The notes beneath the pieces are model-generated. The model ran no database searches. It was not told the DNA's origin and saw only the letters and a list, made by a program, of their open reading frames with translations. Shown here piece after piece: positions 16,195 to 23,809 of a stretch of 29,918 nt of DNA; position 1 is the first letter of the stretch, and each line of letters opens with the position of its first letter. The DNA is from Promethearchaeota archaeon (GTDB taxonomy: Archaea; Asgardarchaeota; Lokiarchaeia; Sigynarchaeales; SOKP01), in the NCBI GenBank assembly GCA_004524425.1, contig SDNN01000013.1, positions 1-29,918 on the forward strand, in the 5' to 3' direction. The position numbers and the translations under genes were made by a program.

Positions 16195-17205
16195 TTATAA
16201 TTTATTTGTTGGGAAAAAGCGGATTTCATTTTTACCTTTTTTGGGGATCACACCTCCTTGAGTTTCCAATTTATTTAATGTCAAGCAAATCCAACCTCTT
16301 GCTACTTGATCCATGGTTTTACCTGAATTTGGATAGATTTCTTTTATGATTTCAGAAGGCGTGATTCCATTTTTGTTGTTTTTTTTTATTAAATTCACCA
16401 CATCAGCAAATCTTTCCCTTCTATGATTCAGAATTTCTTGAATTCTTTTTTTGGGTTTTTTAATAACCATTCCATGCGCAGGTAATATCAATTTTAAATT
16501 TGGCAGATTCTGAATATTTTTAATTGTATCGACATAATCTTCTAAATTTGAGTCGTTGGGTCCTAGATAAGTAGTAACATTTTTAATAATGTTGTCTCCG
16601 GAAAATAAAATTCCTTCATGCTCATTATATAAGGACACATGGTCTGAAGAATGGCCTGGTGAGGAAATAATCTTCCAAATCTGGTGGTTAATTGAAATTT
16701 CCGAATCATCATCAATTATCTCGTCGGGATCACTTATAAATTTCAATCCATACGCCTTTTTATAACGACGCCACCACATGTAATAGTTAATAGCATGCTT
16801 GATGCGGGACCATGCTTTATCATCTCTTAAATAATAATCGGAAAGTGTTGGTTTAAATGATTTAAGATAATTCTTCTTGCTCTGCATGGTCTTTGCCGTT
16901 TTCTTGGTCAGGATTATTTTCACTCCCAAGTGTTTTCGCAATATATCCAGACCTGAGACGTGATCTGGATGAGCATGGCTGGGTAAAACTCGAGTTAAAT
17001 TGAATTCTTTATTGGTAGCATTATATTGCTTTCTAATTTTTTCAATTTCATCAATTATAAAATTTCTTGTAATCTTGTCTCCATAACCTGCATCGAAAAT
17101 TAATCCATCATCTCCAGCTAAAACATACACATTAACTGTTGGTTTAACAGACTTGAAGGATCCAGTTTCTTTGATCAAATAAATTCCGGGATGAACTTCT
17201 TTCAT
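16195..17205 (-). CDS. Metallo-beta-lactamase-fold hydrolase with C-terminal winged helix (LACTB2-like)
   Basis: The 336-residue protein carries the metal-binding motif HAHPDH at residues 77-82, then PGHSSDH (next metal His), LFSGDNII (bridging Asp) and PAHG (last His), the full MBL two-metal set. Residues from about 265 (RRERFADVVNLIKKN, then GITPSEIIKEIYP) form a small winged-helix-like tail, as in LACTB2-type proteins and the glyoxalase II-like group. A long stretch at about 110-150 (LRDDKAWSRIKHAINYYMWWRRYKKAYG) is a helical insertion. Members act as thioesterases, glyoxalase II or RNases; the substrate is not decidable here. It lies 42 bp after the PrsW-like gene and could share its transcript. 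No Shine-Dalgarno is evident before ATG 17205. Confidence 0.82.
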   Translation of the reverse strand: MKEVHPGIYLIKETGSFKSVKPTVNVYVLAGDDGLIFDAGYGDKITRNFIIDEIEKIRKQYNATNKEFNLTRVLPSHAHPDHVSGLDILRKHLGVKIILTKKTAKTMQSKKNYLKSFKPTLSDYYLRDDKAWSRIKHAINYYMWWRRYKKAYGLKFISDPDEIIDDDSEISINHQIWKIISSPGHSSDHVSLYNEHEGILFSGDNIIKNVTTYLGPNDSNLEDYVDTIKNIQNLPNLKLILPAHGMVIKKPKKRIQEILNHRRERFADVVNLIKKNNKNGITPSEIIKEIYPNSGKTMDQVARGWICLTLNKLETQGGVIPKKGKNEIRFFPTNKL

Positions 17206-17247
17206 TATTATTGAATGGGGATGTTTTGATTTCGATTTAAATGTTAG

Positions 17248-18963
17248 CTAATACCATCTTTGATATTGAAGCACTTGTTTTTCATTGTTCAAAACTTTCT
17301 TAAGTAAATATAAGATAATGATGGTTCCTGGCAAGAAAACAACTACGATGAGCAACTGTATAAGGGGAATAATACCCGTAAGAATCGAAAGGATAAGCGG
17401 AATTACAAAAATAATGCCAAATACAATTAAAGTCACTGTAATTCCGACGAGATTGAATAGAAAAAATAACCAATTCCAGATGCTCTTTCTGCCATCATAG
17501 TCTTGTCTCAATTTACGCAGGTTTAATGCGGAATATATCATCATGGTCACCGTAATTAATTCAGAAATCCCTTGAATAAAGAAGAATGCTAACCCAACTA
17601 TGGGATTACTTAATAAGATTAGTATGAATAATCCAATATTTACAATTAAAAATATGATTGCTGCGATAATGTTGATAATAAATAATTTGGTGGTCGCGCT
17701 TTCATAAAGTTTAAAGGGCTTTCTCGAGGATCTTATTTGTCTTAAATCAAATCTACAATTCCTGCAAAAATTATCAGTAGGTTTTACTACATTACGGCAG
17801 TTTGGACAGTAATTAATATTTATTTCAGAAGCATGGTCAGCGACAGATTTAGTCCCAGCAGTTCTAATATCATTAATTTCCTCACAAGAGACTTCTTGAC
17901 TGGCTACTATTAATCCCGTGTTAGGACATCGGTAAGCATCTTTAGCGACCTTGTTTGCTCGCTTATAAAAAACGTACAATATGATAAAGCATAGGACTGC
18001 TAATCCTAATTGAGTGATAATGACCGCAAGAAGATAAACGAATGAGTCTTGAATCCCGAACGCCAAAAATATAAGTAAAATCCACACATTAGTGCTATTC
18101 CATGCAAAATGTAAAATTACTGGAATGAGCCAAATAGGAATAAACCTCCTCAAAAATTTTCTGATTTGAGTTTTCATGGGAAAAGTCTCTTCGCTAAATT
18201 CAAATCGTAGTCTTTCTGCTCTACCTGCAGCATATCCGCCCAGGCATCCTCCCAGTATGTGGATCGGTCCCCAATTCCGGAGAGTTACTTGAAGGTAAAG
18301 CAATAAAACATCTCCTCCAGATAAAAGGGTCAAGACGATATAACTTGCCGTCTCAATTCCCTCAAAAGTCAGCCCTATCAAGAGTCCTATGAGAAACCCG
18401 TTTAATTCATTTCCTAACATTCCCTTATTCTTTTGGTCTGATTTGTTACTTCTTTGTAATACTACAAAAAAAGCTAAGACGGAGGGGAAGGATTTATTAA
18501 ATTCTTCCACAAGGGCAGGAGTAATCGCAGTTGCACCTACAGAATAAATAATTTGGGCTCCAAATACATCGTTAGTTATGAGATAATATAAAATAGCGAT
18601 CGCTTCCCACATCACGTCAATACCGGTATTCCAATAAGCTGACCAGTTTATGACACAAACACCCATTATTAGGAACAACATCATGTATTTAAGTGGACTT
18701 CCAAACATTTCCTCATTTATGGGCCACTTTTTTCTCTTCCAATGGTAAAACAATAACCATATGGCATAAAAGGAAAGAGGTCCCACGATTATGTAAGTAA
18801 ATATGGTAAAAATCCTTATTGAGGCGGGAATTGCAGATAATGAGATGATGATCAATGTGATCACCGCATAAATCAGTGCTCCAAGGAGCATGAGCACCCA
18901 TATTTTTTTTTTCCCGGGTTCAAGACTAAGTGAATCGGGTTTATAGGGATTTTTCGAACTCAT
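17248..18963 (-). CDS. PrsW-like intramembrane protease with zinc ribbon and extra membrane domain
   Basis: The 571-residue protein has many membrane helices. PrsW-family signature residues are in place: EEFNK (Glu153, Glu154, Lys157), FEGIE (Glu201, Glu204), His235 in PIHILGG and HFAWN (His285, Asn289). PrsW proteins are glutamic-type membrane proteases related to the CAAX-protease superfamily; the bacterial prototype starts cleavage of an anti-sigma factor. Unlike the short prototype, this one continues with a cytoplasmic zinc ribbon (CPNC at 386-389, CRNC at 400-403) and then about four more membrane helices. The start ATG 18963 has AGGAAT about 6 bases upstream. The zinc ribbon suggests a docking or sensing role. 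Family confident, substrate unknown. Confidence 0.8.
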   Translation of the reverse strand: MSSKNPYKPDSLSLEPGKKKIWVLMLLGALIYAVITLIIISLSAIPASIRIFTIFTYIIVGPLSFYAIWLLFYHWKRKKWPINEEMFGSPLKYMMLFLIMGVCVINWSAYWNTGIDVMWEAIAILYYLITNDVFGAQIIYSVGATAITPALVEEFNKSFPSVLAFFVVLQRSNKSDQKNKGMLGNELNGFLIGLLIGLTFEGIETASYIVLTLLSGGDVLLLYLQVTLRNWGPIHILGGCLGGYAAGRAERLRFEFSEETFPMKTQIRKFLRRFIPIWLIPVILHFAWNSTNVWILLIFLAFGIQDSFVYLLAVIITQLGLAVLCFIILYVFYKRANKVAKDAYRCPNTGLIVASQEVSCEEINDIRTAGTKSVADHASEININYCPNCRNVVKPTDNFCRNCRFDLRQIRSSRKPFKLYESATTKLFIINIIAAIIFLIVNIGLFILILLSNPIVGLAFFFIQGISELITVTMMIYSALNLRKLRQDYDGRKSIWNWLFFLFNLVGITVTLIVFGIIFVIPLILSILTGIIPLIQLLIVVVFLPGTIIILYLLKKVLNNEKQVLQYQRWY

Positions 18964-19197
18964 GATAATTCCTGTGATTTTTAATTTATTCTTAAATAAA
19001 AAAGATTAAATCCATATATTAAGATTTTTCTTAAAATTTATCATTAATGTTCAAAGCATTAAATAAAACTAAGAATGATTAAATGTTTAATTCTTTTGAA
19101 AGAATGGACTAATTATTAAAAAATAAATAAGAACAGTAAAAAATGGATCAAAAGAAATTAAACTTAAGCAATTTTTTTCTAATATTGATGATAAGTC

Positions 19198-20088
19198 GTG
19201 CTTAATTTTGCAAAAGAACAACAATTAGCAACAATTGGAAACATTAAAATTGGCGGTCATCCGGGAGAAAATCCAACCGTATTGATCGGAAGCATTTTTC
19301 ATAAAGGAGACAAAATAGTATTAAATGAGAAACAAGGAATTTTTGATAAAGAAGAAGCTGAACGGTTGATTTTTAAGCAAAAGGAACTTTCTGACTGTTC
19401 TGGAAACCCGTGTCTATTGGACGTGGCTGGAATTCATGAAAAGGCCATTCGGAAGTATATAGATTTTATCTCTAATATATCTGAAGATCCCTTTTTATTA
19501 AATGCTCCTTCAGCTGATCTTAGAATTAGCTTGATGAAGCATGCAAAAGAGATTGGCTTACATGAGAAGATAATTTATACCTCCATAAATTTTAAATCTT
19601 CAGAAGAAGAATTTAGTATCATTAAAAGATGTAATATAAAGTCAGCACTCCTGCAAGCTTTTAATCCAAGAGATCCTAGAATCAATGGGATGATAAAGAT
19701 CCTGAGAGGTGGACTCAAAAAGGAAGGTTTACTTGAAAAAGCTGAGCACGCAGGCTTAGAAAACATTTTACTTTTTACAAATGTGTTAGACTTGCCTTCC
19801 ATCGGGTTAGCATCGAGAGGTATTTATCAGATAAAAGAAAAATTCGGATTACCCACCGGAACCGCTCCCATTGGAATAATAGGACAGTGGTGTTTAAATA
19901 CCACGGAATTTGAAGGATATTTCAAGCCCGCATGTGAAGCAACAGGAATAGCATTAGCACGAGCCATGGGAGCAGATTATATTATTTATGGAGCTCTTAA
20001 AAAAGCAGAATACATCTTTCCTGCTACTAAGGTCATTGATGAAATGATCAAGTATAACGCTAAAATCACTTTTAAAAAGAGAAGTTAA
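19198..20088 (+). CDS. mtrH: MtrH-family tetrahydromethanopterin methyltransferase
   Basis: The 296-residue protein aligns along its length with MtrH: KIGGHPGENPTVLIGSIFHKG near the start, LDVAG and NAPSADLR in the middle, TGTAPIGIIGQW and ARAMGADYIIYGALK near the end. MtrH moves a methyl group between tetrahydromethanopterin and a corrinoid protein. In methanogens it belongs to the MtrA-H membrane complex, but no other mtr gene is here. Stand-alone MtrH proteins in non-methanogens are thought to work with soluble corrinoid proteins and MttB/MtgB-type methyltransferases. The start is GTG 19198, supported by alignment of VLNFAKEQQLATIGN with the family N-terminus; the nearby ATG 19188 is out of frame. 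It diverges from the PrsW-like gene over 234 bp. Confidence 0.88.
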   Translation: MLNFAKEQQLATIGNIKIGGHPGENPTVLIGSIFHKGDKIVLNEKQGIFDKEEAERLIFKQKELSDCSGNPCLLDVAGIHEKAIRKYIDFISNISEDPFLLNAPSADLRISLMKHAKEIGLHEKIIYTSINFKSSEEEFSIIKRCNIKSALLQAFNPRDPRINGMIKILRGGLKKEGLLEKAEHAGLENILLFTNVLDLPSIGLASRGIYQIKEKFGLPTGTAPIGIIGQWCLNTTEFEGYFKPACEATGIALARAMGADYIIYGALKKAEYIFPATKVIDEMIKYNAKITFKKRS

Positions 20089-20220
20089 TGAGACCTAAAG
20101 GAAGGGAAAATGAAAAAGAAAAAAATTTTAAATGAGTTTTAATTTTGCCGTTATTAGCCTTTCTTTCTACTTGAATGAAATCTTTAAAAATATCACATGA
20201 AGATTATTGATTGTCTTTAG

Positions 20221-20541
20221 TTATTCTGGAAATGGGGGATGGGGAACCAGTAATTCTTGATAGGATATCTCTATTATTGACTCAAGTGTTTCATCAAGCT
20301 TTTGATATTCAGGATCTAAAAAAGCTTTCGTGTGTAATTTTTCAAATTGTGCTAAGCTTTGCCACTGTCGCTCTATTATTATGGTATTATTATCATGTGC
20401 TCCTGTCAGAACACGATACCTTTTTTTAGCAGGAAAACCCATTTTATTTTCGAGTTCAGTATATTTTTTATCAATTTTTTCAAGATCTTCCCATTTTCCA
20501 CTGTAAACTCTTTGAATAAGACGTTGAATTATGATTACCAT
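20221..20541 (-). CDS. Small dimeric alpha/beta-barrel protein (NIPSNAP-like)
   Basis: A 106-residue protein with the ferredoxin-like alpha+beta layout of the dimeric alpha/beta barrel superfamily: RVYSGKWEDLEKIDKKYTEL, then MGFPAKKRYRVLTGAHDNNT, IIERQWQSLAQFEKLHTKAF. The GFP-KRYR-TG and ERxWxS words recall small NIPSNAP-like proteins known from bacteria; no enzyme activity is assured. The start is well fixed: GAGGTGA lies 7 bases before ATG 20541 on the minus strand. A perfect 9+9 palindrome sits immediately upstream (20559-20580), so expression is probably controlled. Opposite-strand frames here (20211-20429, 20359-20565) are shadows. Confidence 0.72.
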   Translation of the reverse strand: MVIIIQRLIQRVYSGKWEDLEKIDKKYTELENKMGFPAKKRYRVLTGAHDNNTIIIERQWQSLAQFEKLHTKAFLDPEYQKLDETLESIIEISYQELLVPHPPFPE

Positions 20542-20558
20542 TTGAATTTCACCTCAGA

Positions 20559-20580
20559 AAAATGACATTATTGTCATTTT
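20559..20580. promoter_or_regulatory. Perfect 22-bp palindromic operator
   Basis: AAAATGACA (20559-20567) and TGTCATTTT (20572-20580) form a perfect 9-bp inverted repeat with a 4-bp spacer. On the minus strand it lies between a TATA-like TATATATTAAAT (about 20594-20605) and the ribosome site GAGGTGA of the gene starting at 20541, so it covers the expected transcription start. A repressor bound here would block initiation. No regulator gene is adjacent, so the controlling protein is presumably encoded elsewhere. Confidence 0.6.
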
Positions 20581-20697
20581 GAGTTAGTAAGATAATTTAA
20601 TATATAAAAATTTCCACATTCTTTTCTCAAGATTATTTAGAACTCACATTATTAGCTTTTAAAATAGAAAGCAAAAAATGAGAATGTTTTACAAAAT

Positions 20698-20761
20698 AAA
20701 AAAAAAGAAAATTATTATTTATGAAATCGATTAAAACATTCGCTTTAGCTGATTGGCTAAA
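20698..20761 (-). terminator. Histone gene 3' hairpin and T-run
   Basis: TTTAGC (20744-20749) and GCTAAA (20756-20761) form a perfect 6-bp hairpin with a 6-nt loop directly after the histone stop codon. A run of nine A on the plus strand (20698-20706), T9 in the histone transcript, follows about 40 nt later. U-tracts are the main archaeal termination signal, so the T-run is the likely terminator; the hairpin may protect the 3' end. Confidence 0.4.
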
Positions 20762-20971
20762 TTAGAAATATTTAATGGCCAAGAGAATGTCGTCTCGAGT
20801 CACTTTCTTACGCTTGGCGTGTTTGGTCAAAGCTAACGCAGTTTTGGTTATCTTTTCTGCAGAAGCACCCATCCAATCTACTAATTCATCCACAGCATCT
20901 CGAGCAACGATTATGGCTCCATTGTGTTTCATTAATCTTCTAATGGGGCTCCAACTAATATATTCTGACAT
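20762..20971 (-). CDS. Archaeal histone
   Basis: The 69-residue protein is a single histone fold of the HMf type. It has three helices, with the central GAIIVARDAVDELVDWMGASAEKITKTAL region and the C-terminal AKRKKVTRDDILLAIKYF, including the RDD words at loop 2 that anchor dimers. It wraps DNA as dimers and longer stacks. There is no N-terminal tail of the eukaryotic kind; the first 8 residues (MSEYISWS) are short. GGAGG on the minus strand (TGGAGGAATGAAAAATG) is about 8 bases before the ATG. The 5' region is long and AT-rich and contains two TATA-like boxes. The identification is certain at family level. Confidence 0.95.
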   Translation of the reverse strand: MSEYISWSPIRRLMKHNGAIIVARDAVDELVDWMGASAEKITKTALALTKHAKRKKVTRDDILLAIKYF

Positions 20972-21039
20972 TTTTCATTCCTCCACTTTTTTTTATTATT
21001 TTAATTCTTTTTATAAAATTTAATTTTTTTAAGAATTTA

Positions 21040-21071
21040 TTATATATCTATTGCTCTTTTACATATATAAA
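21040..21071 (-). promoter_or_regulatory. Histone promoter, two alternative TATA boxes
   Basis: On the minus strand TTTATATATG (21062-21071) and AGATATATAA (21040-21049) are both TATA-like. They would give 5' leaders of about 70 and 48 nt. The choice between them cannot be made by eye. Confidence 0.4.
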
Positions 21072-21109
21072 GATTTTGGTATGCGCATGAATGTAATGGA
21101 AATAAAATG

Positions 21110-21161
21110 AAAAAAAATGCACCATGAATATGAGATCTGGTGAGATGATCAATCTGGTGCA
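21110..21161 (-). terminator. Hairpin followed by T8 with repeated arm; terminator or small RNA
   Basis: TGCACCA (21118-21124) pairs with TGGTGCA (21155-21161); on the minus strand the hairpin is followed directly by T8 (complement of 21110-21117). The 8-mer ATCTGGTG occurs twice, at 21135-21142 and 21152-21159, so CACCA can pair with either copy. It lies about 250 bp after the stop of the gene at 21410, far for a simple terminator, and a TATA-like CTTTATAATTG near 21226-21236 could start a separate RNA of roughly 95 nt. Confidence 0.4.
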
Positions 21162-21409
21162 AGTTCGTACTTTTCTGCCAGAATTTTAAATTAATGAAGA
21201 ATTGAATCCCAATAATCATAATCTCAATTATAAAGTGGATTATTAATTAATCTAGTTTAATTCATAAAAATAAAGGCAAAAATGATCAAATACTGAGAAG
21301 CTAGATTTGTAAATTTTAACTTATCCACGAGTTAATAATTTTATTTTTTTGTTATAGGAAATGGGTTGATATGACCGATTGATTGAGGAATGGAAGCTAT
21401 TCTAAAGGA

Positions 21410-22399
21410 TTACCATGTTACTTGCTCTTTTTTGCAATTTGGGCAAGTAATGGATTCTCCTTTTGATGGAAACCTGTTCAAGACTCCGCCACAATACTTA
21501 CATTCTAAGAGAATCACTTGATCTAATGAATTGATGATTCCAGCACTTAATAAATGCTTTTGAAAGTCCTGTAATAAGTTTGTCAACAAGGAAATTAAAA
21601 TGAAATGATTTTGCGATGCTGCAAGCAATTCAATTTTTTTCGAGACAATTTGTCCGACCACCAAGATTTCATTTTGAGTCTTTTTATCAATGCCAAAGAA
21701 CCATACGATTCTTTTTTTATCATCTTTAGCTATGAGTTGAAACTTGTGCATGACTAGTAATTTCTCAAGTTGCTCAAAAATCAAATCGTAATCTAGCTTC
21801 TTATCGGTATTCAAACCAAAACTTTTGACAGCTTTTTTAATTCCTTCTAATTTAAGAAAGCTACTAATTTTATCACTGGAAATGATCTTCGGTTGAATAA
21901 CTGGGGGTTCGAGAGTCAATTGAAGTTCATCAGAATTTAACACTCTTACAAAATCCTTATTATTGACATAAGTCACGTACGTGCTAATATTTCCTTTATT
22001 CTTAAGAGTTAATGGAATGAAATAGAAATTAATTTGTGTCTTGCTATTTTCACTTATTTTTTCTATTTCGAAATTAATTTGGTTAACTGCATTATCTTCT
22101 GAATTTGTTGTTTTTATCTTTATGGTGGTAGGATTAGTTCTCGACAAAGCGAGAAAACGTGGATATTTAATTCTATACTTTATTTCCGTGATGGGTGCTC
22201 TACTTTCATTAATAACCAAGACACTATATCTATATGTTGCCCCAAAAGCTGTCAATTCGTGCGATAAATTAATCTTTTTTTCTTGATCGACTTTTTCAAA
22301 GGAATATGTTGTCTCTTCAAGGTCCTCTTTACTTTCTAAAGCTTTAAATATGACTAGTCCGTGAATACCGGCACTTTTAATCGCCTTCTTTTTTGTCAT
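21410..22399 (-). CDS. Beta-sandwich / alpha-beta platform protein with C-terminal zinc ribbon; possibly appendage-like
   Basis: The 329-residue protein has three parts. Residues about 35-165 are beta-rich (AFGATYRYSVLVINESRAPI, then IKYRIKYPRFLAL) like an immunoglobulin-type sandwich. Residues about 170-295 are alpha/beta, starting PVIQPKIISSDKISSFL and including EILVVGQIVSKKIELLAASQ. The tail is a zinc ribbon (CKYCGG, then CPNCKKEQ). A sandwich followed by such a platform is the layout of adaptin and gamma-COP appendage domains, and appendage-like proteins have been reported from Asgard genomes; the resemblance here is by eye only. There is no signal peptide or membrane helix, so it is cytoplasmic. 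The start ATG 22399 has no clear ribosome site and may be leaderless. Function unknown. Confidence 0.7.
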   Translation of the reverse strand: MTKKKAIKSAGIHGLVIFKALESKEDLEETTYSFEKVDQEKKINLSHELTAFGATYRYSVLVINESRAPITEIKYRIKYPRFLALSRTNPTTIKIKTTNSEDNAVNQINFEIEKISENSKTQINFYFIPLTLKNKGNISTYVTYVNNKDFVRVLNSDELQLTLEPPVIQPKIISSDKISSFLKLEGIKKAVKSFGLNTDKKLDYDLIFEQLEKLLVMHKFQLIAKDDKKRIVWFFGIDKKTQNEILVVGQIVSKKIELLAASQNHFILISLLTNLLQDFQKHLLSAGIINSLDQVILLECKYCGGVLNRFPSKGESITCPNCKKEQVTW

Positions 22400-22559
22400 C
22401 CGATCTTTCGCCAGAAAATTAGATATTAGTTAAAATAATAACATTAATTTAGTAAATATAGAATATTTTTTATTATATATTTTTTCTTATCCTAAGATTT
22501 TTTTATAGATAAGAGACTACACATTACTTGAATAAGGAAAAGATTAATTAAACTTGACC

Positions 22560-23237
22560 ATGAAAGAGTTTAAAGAGTTGGAAGAACTATTTGAAAGTGA
22601 AACAATAAAACCAACATTTGATTATGTTCATGTGATCTTAGCGTTATTCATTTTTGATGAAAATCCAAATGGAATTGGAAGATATCGGTTAAAAAAAGAA
22701 TTAAAAATCGGTGAGGGTACTGCTAAATCATTAATAATAAAGCTCAATGAAAAAATCCGTTTTATTTCATTATTAGATGATAATATCAGAAAAGGCCATG
22801 TCTTAACTAAAAGAGGTAAGGATTTTCTCAACAATATTAAGGAAGAGATTCCCTTTCTCACGATCGGAGATACAGACATGCTTGAAGAAATCATCATTGA
22901 AGTGGAAGATTCAAGTGTTTGTATATGTCAAGTCAAAAATCGTGCTGATAAGATATCTAATGGAGTTGCTCAAAGAGATGCAGCCATAAAAATCGGTGGT
23001 AAAGGTGCCTCCTGTATAGCTTTTGATGGAGAGAGGCTCTCCTTCAAATTAGGACCATCATCCAGTGATGATCAAGAATTAATGAAAATTAGAAGTGAAA
23101 TTCAAGAATATTTCAATAATATAATAATTAAGGAAAATTCCATGCTTGATAAAAATGATGTAATTATCATTGGTCTTGCTAAAGATCCTGAAACTGCAAG
23201 GTTAGCATCTTTAAACGCCGCGCTAACATTAATTTGA
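22560..23237 (+). CDS. Winged-helix protein of the DUF4443 type
   Basis: A 225-residue protein from ATG 22560; an in-frame TTG at 22554 would add two residues. Residues about 20-95 form a winged helix (GRYRLKKELKIGEGTAKSLI, then GHVLTKRGKDFL). The rest is an alpha/beta domain with words typical of the archaeal DUF4443 family as I remember it: VKNRADKISNGVAQRDAAIK, GGKGASCIAF and the end VIIIGLAKDPETARLASLNA. It is followed after 24 bp by the JAMM gene, so the pair is probably co-transcribed. It may be a regulator that senses a ligand through the second domain; DNA binding is likely from the winged helix, the ligand is unknown. Confidence 0.75.
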   Translation: MKEFKELEELFESETIKPTFDYVHVILALFIFDENPNGIGRYRLKKELKIGEGTAKSLIIKLNEKIRFISLLDDNIRKGHVLTKRGKDFLNNIKEEIPFLTIGDTDMLEEIIIEVEDSSVCICQVKNRADKISNGVAQRDAAIKIGGKGASCIAFDGERLSFKLGPSSSDDQELMKIRSEIQEYFNNIIIKENSMLDKNDVIIIGLAKDPETARLASLNAALTLI

Positions 23238-23261
23238 AAAAATATATGGGGTAATGCATGC

Positions 23262-23789
23262 ATGAGATTTGAAAAAGACATGGTTATTTTTATTCCCGAG
23301 AAAATATTTGAGGAAATGAAGAGTTGTGTAGATAGTGCAAGTCCTAATGAAGCTTGTGGATTACTCTTTGGAGTACTGAATCAGATAAAAAATCCTGAAA
23401 TCGAGAATGATTTTTTTTATCACTATCATATAAAAAAATTTGAGTGTATAGAATCTGATCAGAAATCAACTGTTTCATTTTTAATTAATAACATCGAAAC
23501 TTTACATGAAATCATTGAAGAGAAAAGAAAAGAGGATAGTTCTTCTAAAAATTTAAACCTACTTAGTATTTTTCATTCCCATCCAGGATCAGCATATCCA
23601 AGTGGTTTTGATGAAAATCACATGAGATATTTAGATAAATTTAGTAAATTACCTAATAATTATGTTAGTAAAACCTTTAAAAATCAAATATGGACAATAA
23701 TGAATGCAAATAATTTTGATTTAAATGGTTTTATATACTTACAAGATGAATTTCTACAAATTGAGGTTAAAATCCTCGATGAGGATTAA
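23262..23789 (+). CDS. JAMM/MPN-domain metalloprotease-like protein
   Basis: The 175-residue protein is a single JAB1/MPN domain. Visible are the catalytic Glu30 in NEACGLLFG and the zinc motif HSHPGSAYPSGFD (His105, His107, Ser114, Asp117). JAMM enzymes remove ubiquitin-like proteins or process their precursors, as Rpn11 does at the proteasome. Here only six residues lie between HSH and Ser, where the classical motif HxHx7Sx2D has seven; the loop is one residue shorter, and all metal ligands are still present. A 12-residue charged insert (EEKRKEDSSSKN) precedes the last strand before the motif. The gene follows the DUF4443-like gene by 24 bp and converges, 20 bp apart, with a proteasome beta gene. 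A ubiquitin-like substrate is likely but not in this window. Confidence 0.85.
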   Translation: MRFEKDMVIFIPEKIFEEMKSCVDSASPNEACGLLFGVLNQIKNPEIENDFFYHYHIKKFECIESDQKSTVSFLINNIETLHEIIEEKRKEDSSSKNLNLLSIFHSHPGSAYPSGFDENHMRYLDKFSKLPNNYVSKTFKNQIWTIMNANNFDLNGFIYLQDEFLQIEVKILDED

Positions 23790-23809
23790 TTAATAAAAGA
23801 TTAGTGTAT

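Larger units (their letters stand above)
20972..21409. other. 438-bp intergenic region upstream of the histone gene
   Basis: No credible protein gene is present. It holds the histone promoter (TATA-like boxes at 21040-21049 and 21062-21071 on the minus strand), the hairpin/T-run island at 21110-21161, and AT-rich sequence from 21162 to 21409 in which I see nothing further except a TATA-like CTTTATAATTG on the minus strand near 21226-21236. Confidence 0.6.

Noticed and set aside
20211..20565. Plus-strand frames of 68-72 codons
   Set aside because: They lie opposite a minus-strand gene that has a strong GAGGTGA ribosome site and a recognisable family.
21120..21165. C/D-box small RNA
   Set aside because: ATGATC and CTGG words resemble but do not match the C (RTGATGA) and D (CTGA) boxes.
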